From the NCBI GenBank assembly GCA_003050565.1, contig PEBW01000006.1, forward strand, positions 1 through 64,000: a stretch of DNA of 64,000 bases, in the 5' to 3' direction. Below, piece after piece: positions 26,493 to 35,708 of the stretch. Numbering within the stretch: the first letter of the stretch is position 1; the number at the start of each line of letters is the position of its first letter. Source of the DNA: Brockia lithotrophica. Lineage in GTDB: Bacteria; Bacillota; Bacilli; Thermicanales; DSM-22653. The notes beneath the pieces were generated by a model. It did not search any database and was not told the origin of the DNA. It was given only the letters and a program-made list of their open reading frames with translations. The translations under genes and the position numbers were made by a program.

Positions 26493-28457
26493 TCACGTAC
26501 CCCCGCTTGCGCTCCGGGAAGGCCATACGAACTCCTGGGCCGGGGATGCGACCGCACCGTTCGCAGAGAAAAACGAACCCTCCGTTCTCCGTTTTTCCTG
26601 CCCGTTTTCCGCCTTTCCCGCATCTTCACCGGAAAACGAGGCGGGGTGGTACGTCGGTACGAGTTCGCGCAAGGCCTTGCGGATTGCGTCTCCGCTCCCC
26701 GTCCGGGCCGCTTCGAAGAGCTCGTGTAGCTTTTCCTCGAAATTTGGCGGAACGTCTGTATTCCGGGCAACAAAGATCTTTTCGTGTTTTGTCGCGCGCG
26801 TACCTTCTTCTGCCGTGAGGAGTTCCTCAAACAGCTTTTCTCCCGGGCGTTTCCCGGTAAATACGATGTCGATGTCCACGTGGGGCTCCAGACCGGAAAG
26901 GCGGATGAGGTCGTGCGCCAAGTCCAGGATGCGGACCGGCTCTCCCATGTCGAGTACGTATACGGCGCCATTTTCGCCCAGGCCCCCCGCCTGCAGGACG
27001 AGTTGGGCCGCCTCGGGAATGGTCATGAAGTACCGAACCATATCCGGGTGCGTGATCGTCACCGGACCGCCCCGCCGGATTTGCTCCTTGAAGAGCGGAA
27101 TCACGCTTCCTCTGCTCCCCAATACGTTGCCGAAGCGTACGGAAACAAACACCTGCCCGGGCCGAGCGCGGGACGCCGCCCAGGTTACGACGTACTCCGC
27201 AACGCGCTTGCTCGCCCCCATGATCGAAGTCGGGTTGACAGCCTTATCCGTAGAGATGTTTACAAACCTCTCGACGCCAAAACTCAGGGCAACCTCTACG
27301 AGGTTCTTCGTACCTCCGACGTTGTTGAAGATCGCCTCGTCGGGGTTGAGTTCCATGAGCGGTACGTGCTTGTGGGCCGCCGCGTGAAAGACCACCTGCG
27401 GCTGGAAGCGTTCAAAGAGAGAGATTAGCTTGTCCTTCCGACGTACGTCCGCAACGATCGTCGCCCATCGGGCAGAGGGAAACTCCCGCTCCAAACGCCT
27501 CTCCAACTCGTACAGGCTGTTTTCGCCCCGCCCCACGAGGACGAGGAATTTGGGGCGGAACGGAAGCACTTGCCGAACGATCTCGCTGCCTATGGAACCC
27601 CCGGCACCTGTGACCAGGATCACCTTGTCTTCGAGGTATCCGGCAATTTCTTCCACCTGAAGACGAACGGGATCGCGGCGGAGGAGGTCTTCTACGTCCA
27701 CCTCACGGATCTGGGTCACGCTCACACGGTCCGCGAGGATGTCGTAGATCCCGGGGATGATGCGGTAGCGTACACCCACCTTGCGGGCGAGGTCCACAAC
27801 CCGGCGTACCACCGTACCGGGAGCAGACGGGATTGCGATGAGCACTTCTTCCGCAGACGTATGCCTGACGACGCGGGGAAGGTCGCCTAGCTTCCCCAAA
27901 ACGCGAAGTCCGAGGTACCTTTGCCCGGCCTTATTCGGATCGTCGTCGAGAAAGCCCACAGGCATAAGACCGGTTTCCGGATGCCGAAGCATCTCCCGCG
28001 CGATCATCGTCCCGGCTTCTCCGGCTCCTACGATGAGGACGCGGCGTTCTCTCCCCGAAAGCGCTCGCCGACCGCTTCGTTCTTCGGCAAGACGAACAAA
28101 AACGCGCAAGCCTCCCAGAAAAAGAAGGGCGAGAACTCCGTGGATGAGGGGGATGCTCCGGGGAATTCCGAGATCGGGATGCCCGACGCCGACAAGGAGA
28201 AGGAGAAACCCCGTCCCCAGGCCAGTGGCTCGGAATACCGCAAAGGCGTCCCGTAAACTCGTTTTGTTCCAAGCCTGCTGCGGTAACCCGAGGGCCGCAA
28301 TTACGAGCCCGCCTACGACCGCTCCGAGAAGCGCGTAGAGGAGCATGGGACGGGCGTAAAGGGGAAGGGGATCTTCCAGACGTAGCCAAAAGCTGAGAAG
28401 CGCAGCCGCGCTCCACGCCAAAAGATCGAGCGCAAACTTCAGAAAACTCCGGGGCAT
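26493..28457 (-). CDS. Membrane-bound UDP-GlcNAc 4,6-dehydratase (WbpM/PglF/CapD type)
   Basis: A 654-aa protein with four N-terminal membrane spans (about 8-125), a first Rossmann-like domain (VGAGEAG at 143-149) and the SDR dehydratase domain (TGAGGSIGSE at 283-292). The catalytic segment ISTDKAVNPTSIMGASKR has Met413 in place of the usual Tyr and Lys417, as in the WbpM/PglF subgroup. Likely makes a 4-keto-6-deoxy UDP-HexNAc, the substrate of the aminotransferase two genes upstream (29242-30399). The ATG at 28457 has AAGGTGAAG upstream. Confidence 0.92.
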   Translation of the reverse strand: MPRSFLKFALDLLAWSAAALLSFWLRLEDPLPLYARPMLLYALLGAVVGGLVIAALGLPQQAWNKTSLRDAFAVFRATGLGTGFLLLLVGVGHPDLGIPRSIPLIHGVLALLFLGGLRVFVRLAEERSGRRALSGRERRVLIVGAGEAGTMIAREMLRHPETGLMPVGFLDDDPNKAGQRYLGLRVLGKLGDLPRVVRHTSAEEVLIAIPSAPGTVVRRVVDLARKVGVRYRIIPGIYDILADRVSVTQIREVDVEDLLRRDPVRLQVEEIAGYLEDKVILVTGAGGSIGSEIVRQVLPFRPKFLVLVGRGENSLYELERRLEREFPSARWATIVADVRRKDKLISLFERFQPQVVFHAAAHKHVPLMELNPDEAIFNNVGGTKNLVEVALSFGVERFVNISTDKAVNPTSIMGASKRVAEYVVTWAASRARPGQVFVSVRFGNVLGSRGSVIPLFKEQIRRGGPVTITHPDMVRYFMTIPEAAQLVLQAGGLGENGAVYVLDMGEPVRILDLAHDLIRLSGLEPHVDIDIVFTGKRPGEKLFEELLTAEEGTRATKHEKIFVARNTDVPPNFEEKLHELFEAARTGSGDAIRKALRELVPTYHPASFSGEDAGKAENGQEKRRTEGSFFSANGAVASPAQEFVWPSRSASGGT

Positions 28458-28537
28458 TGCGCCTTCACCTTGCTTTCGCCCTCGGGCTAAGAAGTCATTC
28501 CTCATCCGTGTTTTGGCGCGCAAGTTCCCCATTTAGC

Positions 28538-29209
28538 TTACCCCAAATTGGAACGCCTGTCATCAGGGGGGCCGGCGGAGGAGCCCGACTGCCCGATTTC
28601 CCCCGCGTTCGAGGGCCGAAGCAAGGCCAAAAAAGTTTGCAGAATTACCGCAAAGTCGCTCCACACCGTAGCGCGCCGTGCGTACTCCAAATTCAAGCGG
28701 ATCTTTTCCGGCATGACGACCTCAACGTAAGTCCTTTCGGGATCCGGAGATTGGGCGAGGAGTTCGTTTTCGTGGCGAAAGCGAATTGAGGCGGGATCGG
28801 TGATGCCCGGAACGAGTTCCAGGACGCGCCGCTGTTCTTCGGTGTATAGGGCGACGTATTGGGGAACTTCCGGGCGCGGCCCCACGAGGCTCATCTCGCC
28901 TTTGAGCACGTTCCAAAGCTGAGGGAGTTCGTCGAGCTTGGTCTTCCGGAGCCAGTACCCTACGCGCGTGACCCGCGGGTCTCTTCCCACGGTAAGGAGG
29001 CCCCCTTTCTGCTCCGCGTCGACGACCATCGTACGGAACTTCCACATCGCAAACGGACGCCCGCGGTACCCGATGCGCCGTTGCCGGAAAAACACGGGAC
29101 CCCCGTCATCGAACTTAATCGCCAACGCGATTCCGAGAAACACGGGGAAAAGGAGGAGAAGGCCCAGCGCGCTCCAAAAGAGGTCAAAAAGGCGTTTCGA
29201 ACGCCGCAC
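28538..29209 (-). CDS. Undecaprenyl-phosphate sugar phosphotransferase (PglC/EpsL/WcaJ type)
   Basis: A 223-aa bacterial sugar transferase. One N-terminal membrane segment (about 9-31) and the family motifs KFRTM, KTKLDELPQLWNVLKG and MSLVGPRPEVP. Transfers a sugar-1-phosphate to undecaprenyl phosphate to start a glycan chain. The short form resembles PglC rather than the five-span WcaJ. The GTG start at 29209 has GGGAGGCGG upstream. Followed by the dehydratase gene 80 bp on. Confidence 0.92.
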   Translation of the reverse strand: MRRSKRLFDLFWSALGLLLLFPVFLGIALAIKFDDGGPVFFRQRRIGYRGRPFAMWKFRTMVVDAEQKGGLLTVGRDPRVTRVGYWLRKTKLDELPQLWNVLKGEMSLVGPRPEVPQYVALYTEEQRRVLELVPGITDPASIRFRHENELLAQSPDPERTYVEVVMPEKIRLNLEYARRATVWSDFAVILQTFLALLRPSNAGEIGQSGSSAGPPDDRRSNLG

Positions 29210-29241
29210 GCCACCGCCTCCCGTCGGAAAATCGGATGGAC

Positions 29242-30399
29242 TTACCGACGAAACTCCCGAACTACGTCCAACACCGCCTCGATGACGTCCTCTACGTCGC
29301 GGTCGCCGAGACCGGGATGAAGGGGAAGGCTAATGCTCCGGAGGTAGTTTTCGTAGGAAACCGGAAAATCTTCCGGACGGTACCCGTACTTCTCGCGGTA
29401 GTACGGGTGGAGATGGATCGGGATGAAATGCACGGAAGTCCCGATATTGCGCCGTTTGAGCTCCTCGATAAAGCGAGATCGATCGATCGTCAAGGCGGAA
29501 AGGTTGAGTCGGAGAACGTAGAGATGCCACGCGTGTTCTACGTCCGGTCGCTCCACGGGCACGACGAGCTCTTCACGTTCGGAAAAGACCGCCGTATACC
29601 GCGCGGCAATTTCCCGCCTGCGCCTGTGAAACTCTGGAAGTTTTTTCAACTGGTGCAGCCCCAGAGAGGCCTGAATGTCCGTCATGTTGTACTTAAAACC
29701 GGGGACCGTCACTTCGTAGTACCAGGATCCCTCCTTTCCGTACCGCTTCCAAGCATCCCGCGTCATCCCGTGCAAGGCGAAGATGGAAGCCCTCTCCAGG
29801 AAGTCCGGCGCGCCCGTGAGCATCCCTCCCTCTGCAGTCGTGAGGTTCTTGGTCGCGTAAAAACTAAAGGCCACGGGGTTAGGGCCCGATCCGATCATCC
29901 GCCCGCGATAACGAGCCGGGAGGGCATGGGCCGCATCCTCGATGAGGGCAAGCCCGTGCTTTTGCGCGATCTCCCGAATGGGGTCGAGGTCCGCCGGGTG
30001 CCCGGCAAAATGTACGGGTAAAATGGCGCGCGTTCGCGGCGTAAGGGCTGCTTCGATGCGCGACGGATCGATATTTAGCGTATCGGGTTCTACATCGACG
30101 AGGACGGGACGCGCGCCAACGTGCTCGATCACATTTGCCGTTGCCGCAAAGGTGTGGGGAGTGGTGACCACCTCGTCCCCGGGTCCGATGCCCAAGGTGA
30201 CGAGGGCCGTGTGAAGAGCCGCCGTGCAGGAATTCAACGCGAGGGCTCCGGGTGCCCCCAAGAATTCTTGGAATCTACGCTCGAACTCCTTGGTTTTCGG
30301 CCCCGTGGTGATCCACTCGGATCGCAGCGTGTCGATTACCTCCCGGATTTCTTCTTCGCCGATCATCGGAGGGGAAAAGGGAAGAAACGAATCGCGCAT
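29242..30399 (-). CDS. DegT-family UDP-4-keto-sugar aminotransferase (PglE/ArnB-like)
   Basis: A 385-aa PLP enzyme of the same fold as the WbpE-like gene but a different subgroup: the PLP Lys lies in FSFYATKNLTTAEGGM, as in ArnB/PseC/PglE enzymes acting on 4-keto sugars. With the 4,6-dehydratase it would give a UDP-4-amino-6-deoxy-HexNAc. No acetyltransferase of PglD type is seen nearby, so the amino group may stay free or be acetylated by an enzyme encoded elsewhere. The ATG at 30399 has AAGGGGG upstream. Confidence 0.9.
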   Translation of the reverse strand: MRDSFLPFSPPMIGEEEIREVIDTLRSEWITTGPKTKEFERRFQEFLGAPGALALNSCTAALHTALVTLGIGPGDEVVTTPHTFAATANVIEHVGARPVLVDVEPDTLNIDPSRIEAALTPRTRAILPVHFAGHPADLDPIREIAQKHGLALIEDAAHALPARYRGRMIGSGPNPVAFSFYATKNLTTAEGGMLTGAPDFLERASIFALHGMTRDAWKRYGKEGSWYYEVTVPGFKYNMTDIQASLGLHQLKKLPEFHRRRREIAARYTAVFSEREELVVPVERPDVEHAWHLYVLRLNLSALTIDRSRFIEELKRRNIGTSVHFIPIHLHPYYREKYGYRPEDFPVSYENYLRSISLPLHPGLGDRDVEDVIEAVLDVVREFRR

Positions 30400-30488
30400 G
30401 GCGAAAATCCCCCTTACTTTTACATCCTCGTGCGATTTCACGGGGTCTTGCAAGAAAAGTACAGCCGAGTTCTGCCGCCGAAGAAGGA

Positions 30489-31724
30489 TTATTGTGGGGA
30501 GAAAAGCGCCCCCCGTAAAATTTCTTCCAGCTGTTCCGCGAGCCTTGGAAAACTGTGGTGTTCTTCCACGTAAGCGCGACCGCGCCTCCCCATGGCCTCC
30601 CGCTCCTCCCGAGGAAGAGAAGCGAGAGCATGGACCGCCTGCGCCAAGGCTTCCGGACTTGCGTCCGAAACCGTGATCCCCGAGTGCGACTCTTGAACGG
30701 GATTGTAGGGAGAATTTACGGCAAAGATCACCGGACGCCCCATCGCCATGTAATCGTACAGCTTATTTGGGCTTGCGCCGAATCGAAACACGGGGGCTTC
30801 CTTGAGAAGGAGGAGAAACGCATCCGCCTCGGCCAAAACACGAAAGACCTCGCGCTTCGGGACGGGATCGCGAAACTCCACATTGTGGAGTCCCATCTCC
30901 CGGGCCCTCTGCATCAGCCTTTCCTTTTCCGGACCGTCTCCTACGAGGACAAAGCGGATCGCCTTCCCGTTTCCCCCTTTTTGAAGAAGGTGCGCTGCGT
31001 CGAGGACGCGATCCAGATCGTTGGCCAATCCATGACTTCCCGCGTACATCACGGTAAAGGTCTCCCGTTCCGACAAAGGGAGGAAAGGAGGGACACCCGT
31101 AAGATCGATTCCGTTGGGAAGCCAAAAGATCTTCTCCCGCGTTGCCCCTTGGCGCACCATGTGCTCGTATGCGAGGGGAAGAATGGAAAGGATGCGCGTC
31201 GCCCTTCGGTAGAGGTATCGCTCAGCCCACCGCATCCAGAGGATGAACGGGTGGAGCGGAGAAACATCCCCCAAATCGATGAGGGAGTCCGGCCAAAGAT
31301 CTCGAACCTCGAGCACGAAGGGAACGCGGTACCTCCGGGAAAGTCGTTCCGCGGCAAGACCGGTGAAGGGATGGGGAATCGAACCCAACACGACATCTGG
31401 ATCGCCCAAAATTTCCGGACGGCTTCGACGTATGGCAGAAAGCCCGAAAGCCGCCATGTTCCAAACGCGCGCGGCGGAATTTCCCCGGTACGCAGGGGTA
31501 CGGAGCCAAAGGAACGGAACGCCCTCGATCACCTCGTAGCGCCACGATTCCCCCGGCTGCAACCGCGTATCCTTTCGCAAGGAGTGATGAAAACTCGTGG
31601 CGACGATGCTTACGCGATGTCCGCGACGAATGAGTTCCCGCGCAAGGCTGAAATGTCGCGTAAAGCCAGGCTGATCGGGAGCACCGGCGTATTGGTTAAT
31701 AACCCAGATGTTCATCGAACGCAA
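30489..31724 (-). CDS. GT4-family glycosyltransferase (WbuB-like)
   Basis: A 411-aa GT-B glycosyltransferase. The N-terminal part starts MNIWVINQYAGAPDQPG and contains EVRDLWPDS, features of WbuB-type enzymes that transfer amino-deoxyhexoses to a lipid-linked acceptor. The donor-site region includes the GDGPEK motif and a Glu-rich acidic loop. A TTG at 31724 with GGAGGAAGA upstream is preferred to the ATG three codons later. In the glycan operon between the epimerase and the second aminotransferase. Confidence 0.88.
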   Translation of the reverse strand: MRSMNIWVINQYAGAPDQPGFTRHFSLARELIRRGHRVSIVATSFHHSLRKDTRLQPGESWRYEVIEGVPFLWLRTPAYRGNSAARVWNMAAFGLSAIRRSRPEILGDPDVVLGSIPHPFTGLAAERLSRRYRVPFVLEVRDLWPDSLIDLGDVSPLHPFILWMRWAERYLYRRATRILSILPLAYEHMVRQGATREKIFWLPNGIDLTGVPPFLPLSERETFTVMYAGSHGLANDLDRVLDAAHLLQKGGNGKAIRFVLVGDGPEKERLMQRAREMGLHNVEFRDPVPKREVFRVLAEADAFLLLLKEAPVFRFGASPNKLYDYMAMGRPVIFAVNSPYNPVQESHSGITVSDASPEALAQAVHALASLPREEREAMGRRGRAYVEEHHSFPRLAEQLEEILRGALFSPQ

Positions 31725-31756
31725 GGATGGTTCTTCCTCCGTAAAGAGGTTTATGC

Positions 31757-32917
31757 TTACCCGTACCGCCGAAGGAGCTCCCGTACGACCTTGTGGGAAG
31801 CGTCTCCTTTACCGTACGGGAAGGCCTCGCTTCCGCGACTCTGATAAGCCTCCACGAGACACGCGTACAAACCCTCTACGGTCAACGGCGGACAGAGTCG
31901 ATTCCATCCGAGTTCGACAAGTTCGGTCCACTCCGTCTCCTCCCGTAGTGTAGCGCACGGTACGCGGTAAAAGAAAGCCTCTTTTTGTACGCCGCCGGAA
32001 TCTGTGGCGATGAAACGGGCATTCCGCTCCAAAACGATCATTTCTCCGTATCCTACAGGTCGGATCCACCGGATATTTCCCCGGTCTACCGTACCCGAAG
32101 CGTCCAACTCGGCAAAAAAAGACCCGTCGATCACCCGGCGAACGTCCTGAGGAAGAGCTCCTTGCCGGGATAACGTTTCTAAGGCTTTGCGCGTTCGGGG
32201 ATGGACCGGCCAAATGACGGGCATGAGCTCTGCAAAGCGGAGGAATCCCCGTACGATGGTCAACAGACGTTCCGGGTGATCCGTATTTTCCGCGCGATGA
32301 ACGGTGACCAATGCGTACGCGGACGGTCGGAGGGCGTACGACGCAAGAAGGCTTTCCCGCCCGCGCGAACCCTCAGCAAACCATAGGGCCGCATCGTACA
32401 TCACATCGCCTACGAGGTGCACACGTTCTCCCGAGATACCTTCCCGCCGCAAATTTTCTACGGCTTGTTCCGTAGGGGCAAAGAGGAGGTCGGAAACGTG
32501 GTCCGTGAGGACGCGGTTGATCTCTTCGGGCATGCGTCGGTTAAAGGAACGGAGCCCTGCTTCGACGTGAGCCACGGGGATGTGAAGCTTTGCCGCAGCG
32601 AGGGCCCCCGCCAAGGTGCTGTCGGTATCTCCGTACACAAGGACGACGTCAGGGCGCTCGCGAAAAAGTACGCCCTCTATGGCCTCCACCATGCGACCCG
32701 TGTTTTGTCCATGAGTTCCGCCGCCGATCCCCAGATGATAGTCGGGCCGGGGAAGTTCTAATTCGCGGAAAAAAACGTCGGACATGTAGGGGTCAAAATG
32801 TTGACCCGTGTGGACGAGAATCTCTTGCACGTTTTCGCCGAATCGTCGAAGTTCACGAGAAACAACGGAAGCTTTGATGAACTGGGGACGAGCGCCGACA
32901 ACGGTGAGGATCTTCAT
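31757..32917 (-). CDS. UDP-N-acetylglucosamine/diacetamido-uronate 2-epimerase (WbpI/WecB family)
   Basis: A 386-aa non-hydrolysing 2-epimerase: MKILTVVGARPQFIKA start, VYGDTDST, HVEAGLRS and the late TDSGGVQKEA motif. In this context it is best read as WbpI, which converts UDP-GlcNAc3NAcA to UDP-ManNAc3NAcA. Plain UDP-GlcNAc 2-epimerase activity (WecB/MnaA) is the alternative. Follows the CpsB-like phosphatase by 186 bp, with a hairpin between. Confidence 0.9.
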   Translation of the reverse strand: MKILTVVGARPQFIKASVVSRELRRFGENVQEILVHTGQHFDPYMSDVFFRELELPRPDYHLGIGGGTHGQNTGRMVEAIEGVLFRERPDVVLVYGDTDSTLAGALAAAKLHIPVAHVEAGLRSFNRRMPEEINRVLTDHVSDLLFAPTEQAVENLRREGISGERVHLVGDVMYDAALWFAEGSRGRESLLASYALRPSAYALVTVHRAENTDHPERLLTIVRGFLRFAELMPVIWPVHPRTRKALETLSRQGALPQDVRRVIDGSFFAELDASGTVDRGNIRWIRPVGYGEMIVLERNARFIATDSGGVQKEAFFYRVPCATLREETEWTELVELGWNRLCPPLTVEGLYACLVEAYQSRGSEAFPYGKGDASHKVVRELLRRYG

Positions 32918-33011
32918 TGGACGTTCCCCTTCCCCTTCTACTCGTGCACGCCGAGAGAAAGGTGATTACATCGCTCCCGACCGCGACGTACGTAAGTCTA
33001 CCACAAGAACG

Positions 33012-33040
33012 AAGGGCGGGACCAAAAAACGCCCGCCCTT
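33012..33040 (-). terminator. Hairpin between the phosphatase and epimerase genes
   Basis: AAGGGCGGG (33012-33020) pairs with CCCGCCCTT (33032-33040); the loop is T/A-rich. Followed on the minus strand by CGTTCTTG. Could be a partial terminator separating the regulatory module from the sugar genes. Confidence 0.5.
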
Positions 33041-33103
33041 TACCCCACACATCCGTACCAGAACCCCAAAGCCCGTGCCGGAGGTCCGTGGTGGTCTCCC
33101 GTG

Positions 33104-33910
33104 CTATTGGTTGTAGCCGAACAAGTTCTTGAGACGCGCGAAGAATACACCCTTCTTTCCTACCGGCGGGAAAGGTTCCCCTTCTTCGGCGGAAATTTCC
33201 CGGCCGTCAAGGATCCCTTCTGCGCGCGAGTGAATGGCTAAAACCTCCTCCGTCCCGAGGATGCCTTCAAGAATGCGATAAGCTTCCCTGAGGTAAAATC
33301 CCCTACGGCCAGAAGCTCTGTGAGCATCGGATGCTACGAGGTGGACCCATCCGTTTTCCGCGAGCCGTACGGCGAAAGTCCGCACGTCCTCCCCGAAAGC
33401 TCCGGCAAAGCTACCGGCCGTAACTTGCAGAACCGCCCCCCTTTCGACCAGGGTGAAGAGGCGTTGGGGGTGTTCGCGAAAGAGGGCGTATCGCTCCACG
33501 TGGGCAAGTACCGGCACAATTCCTCGGATGCGAAGTTCGTAAATCCATCGGTCTACATCCGGCGGAACATGGCGGGGCAGCTCGAGAAGAAGGTAACGTC
33601 CCTTTCTTCCGTCGAGAAACAAGATTTCATCGTTGGCGAGCGCCGAAAAAAGTTCCGAGCTCAGATGCACCTCTTGAGCAGCACGGACCTGGAGGGGAAT
33701 TCCCCGCTCCGAGAGAAGGAAACGAGCCCGTTTCTCCGCCTCCAGTACCTTTTCGGCAGGATTTACGTATACCCCGTTGAGGTGATGAGGGGTACCGACA
33801 ATCGTTTGAATCCCTTCTCGTACGGCCGTTTCTGCCATGCAAAAGAATTCTTCTTCGTCCTGTGCCCCATCGTCGAGACCGGGAAGCCAGTGGACATGGA
33901 GGTCGATCAC
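33104..33910 (-). CDS. CpsB/YwqE-type tyrosine-protein phosphatase (PHP domain)
   Basis: A 268-aa metal-dependent phosphatase of the PHP fold. The metal-binding motif HVHWLPGLDDGA is at the N-terminus (5-16), with HxxR and ASDAHR later. Such enzymes dephosphorylate the tyrosine cluster of the CapB/CpsD kinase encoded 40 bp upstream, setting polymer length or output. The C-terminal 30 residues are a basic tail. Confidence 0.92.
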   Translation of the reverse strand: MIDLHVHWLPGLDDGAQDEEEFFCMAETAVREGIQTIVGTPHHLNGVYVNPAEKVLEAEKRARFLLSERGIPLQVRAAQEVHLSSELFSALANDEILFLDGRKGRYLLLELPRHVPPDVDRWIYELRIRGIVPVLAHVERYALFREHPQRLFTLVERGAVLQVTAGSFAGAFGEDVRTFAVRLAENGWVHLVASDAHRASGRRGFYLREAYRILEGILGTEEVLAIHSRAEGILDGREISAEEGEPFPPVGKKGVFFARLKNLFGYNQ

Positions 33911-33950
33911 GCAAAACCCACCTACCTAAAATCCGAAAGACATTTCATTA

Positions 33951-34658
33951 TTAATACCCATAACCTCCATAATATGAATTTACCTCATAATTTGCTACTG
34001 AATTAAATACAACCCCATAAATATGTGTATTTGTCAAACGCAAAAGTTGAACAGCCTTCTTCACGAGATCGCGGCGAGCAAATTTCCAACGCACGACAAG
34101 AAGGGCCCCGTCAACGGAAGGAGCGAGAAGACGCGCGTCGCTCATGAACAAAACCGGCGGCGTATCCAAAAAGACGAGGTCAAACCGGTTGGAAAGTTGC
34201 TCGACGAGCTGATGCATGATTTGCGAGCCCAAAAGTTCTCCCGGATTGGGAGGTACGGGACCCGAGGGCAAAAAAGAAAGGCCCGGAATACGCAACTCTT
34301 GAATTGCCGAAGAAAGTGAATGCGCGCCGACAAGGACGTTGGTCAATCCCACGCGATTGGACGTACGCAGGTACTTGTGCAACGTGGGGCGCCGCAGATC
34401 GGCGTCCACGAGAAGAACTTTCTTTCCGGCTTGCGCAAAGACTACTCCTAAATTAGCCGAAACGAGACTCTTCCCTTCCCCAGGGACGGAACTCGTGACG
34501 AGGAGCGAGCGATAGGGGCGCGCCGCAGCTGCAAATTGAAGGTTGGTGCGTAAACTTCGAAAGGCTTCGGCCTCCGGTGACGTCGGGTCGTCCCAACTCA
34601 CAAGTTGAGCTTGGCGTTCGTCTTTAGCTGCCCGGATCCGGGAAATTCTACCGATCAT
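33951..34658 (-). CDS. CapB/CpsD/YwqD bacterial tyrosine kinase (copy 1)
   Basis: A 235-aa BY-kinase. Walker A SSVPGEGKS at 56-64, Walker A' LLVDADLRRPT at 82-92, Walker B FLDTPP, and a Tyr-rich C-terminus (NSYYGGYGY) for autophosphorylation. Controls polysaccharide assembly with the CapA-type activator encoded just upstream; the two genes overlap by four bases. Confidence 0.93.
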   Translation of the reverse strand: MIGRISRIRAAKDERQAQLVSWDDPTSPEAEAFRSLRTNLQFAAAARPYRSLLVTSSVPGEGKSLVSANLGVVFAQAGKKVLLVDADLRRPTLHKYLRTSNRVGLTNVLVGAHSLSSAIQELRIPGLSFLPSGPVPPNPGELLGSQIMHQLVEQLSNRFDLVFLDTPPVLFMSDARLLAPSVDGALLVVRWKFARRDLVKKAVQLLRLTNTHIYGVVFNSVANYEVNSYYGGYGY

Positions 34659-35443
34659 ACTTCCAACCGCCCTTCCTGAGGAGGAGATCCCGAGGTCGTA
34701 GCTCCAGCCTTTTCTCTATCCTTCTGGGAAATCGTCGACGTCGGGGAAACCCGCGATCGTTTTCTGCGCATTCCCGAGGAAATAATCCCTACTTCTCCCA
34801 GGACGGGAAGCCCCAGAATTTCTTCTATTTGTTTTTCATCGCGAAATGTAGTGTCGAGCGCTTCCAAAAGAAACGCGAATAAAACTCCTGCAAAAAGCCC
34901 AACGACACCCCCGATGAAAGTATTCAAAGGTACTTTAGGCCGTACGGGGGAAGATGGCGGGTATGCTTCTGCAAGAATTTCTACATTGTCTACACGTAAA
35001 ATTTTTGGAATTTCCTGTTGAAATACTCTGGCGATCGCATTTGCTAAAACCGCCGCCCGTTCGGGCGATGTATCCTCCACTGTTACAGACAGTACCTGTG
35101 ATTGTTTCACGGTACTTACTTTTACATTTTTGCTAAGTTCACCTACGCCCTTAGTATATCCTGTGATCTGAACAACTTTTTCTAAGATACGCGGGCTCTT
35201 CAAAACTTCTTTATAAGTTTCTATAAGATTTAAACTTATTTGTAAATCGGAATATGTTAATGGAGCATTTTCGTTTTGTTTTGGATTAACGATAAGTTGT
35301 GTAGACGCAGAATACACGGGCGTAATAAAGTAAACACTAAAAACATAAGCAACAAGAGTGCCCGTTAGTGTAAGCAAAAGAATCCAAGCCAGACGTTTAC
35401 GTAAAACTCCCACGACATCTTGTAGGCTGAGTTCCTCCGGCAA
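34655..35443 (-). CDS. CapA/YwqC-type chain-length regulator and kinase activator (Wzz family)
   Basis: A 262-aa membrane protein with two spans (about 18-40 and 172-194) bracketing an extracytoplasmic Wzz domain. The cytoplasmic C-terminal tail normally activates the BY-kinase. The tail after the second span is longer than usual and Ser/Thr-rich. First gene of the leftward glycan operon. The 35000-35350 part is notably AT-rich. Confidence 0.9.
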   Translation of the reverse strand: MPEELSLQDVVGVLRKRLAWILLLTLTGTLVAYVFSVYFITPVYSASTQLIVNPKQNENAPLTYSDLQISLNLIETYKEVLKSPRILEKVVQITGYTKGVGELSKNVKVSTVKQSQVLSVTVEDTSPERAAVLANAIARVFQQEIPKILRVDNVEILAEAYPPSSPVRPKVPLNTFIGGVVGLFAGVLFAFLLEALDTTFRDEKQIEEILGLPVLGEVGIISSGMRRKRSRVSPTSTISQKDREKAGATTSGSPPQEGRLEV

Positions 35444-35658
35444 GGAGGTTCCCCCTTTCGCGACCTCGTCAGGTGATTTCTCACGGGATGACGACGGTCG
35501 GTGGACGAGGCGCCCCGTGAAGTACCGTTGCTCAATCCCGCTTATTCAAGCATACGACAAAAAGAGGCGCGCCCGCAAGCGACAGCGTCGAAACCCCGCG
35601 AATTTGATACCAGCGCCGCAAACCGTTGGCAAATGCCGTTCTTGTTGTTCCTAGGAAA

Positions 35659-35687
35659 TTTATACTACGTTGTTCGTAAATTGTTAA
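35659..35687 (-). promoter_or_regulatory. Promoter of the glycan operon
   Basis: TTAACA (35682-35687), 17 nt, TATAAA (35659-35664) on the minus strand in an AT-rich 265-bp gap, about 215 bp before the CapA-like gene. Confidence 0.6.
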
Positions 35688-35708
35688 TAATACTTAATTT
35701 TTGATAAA

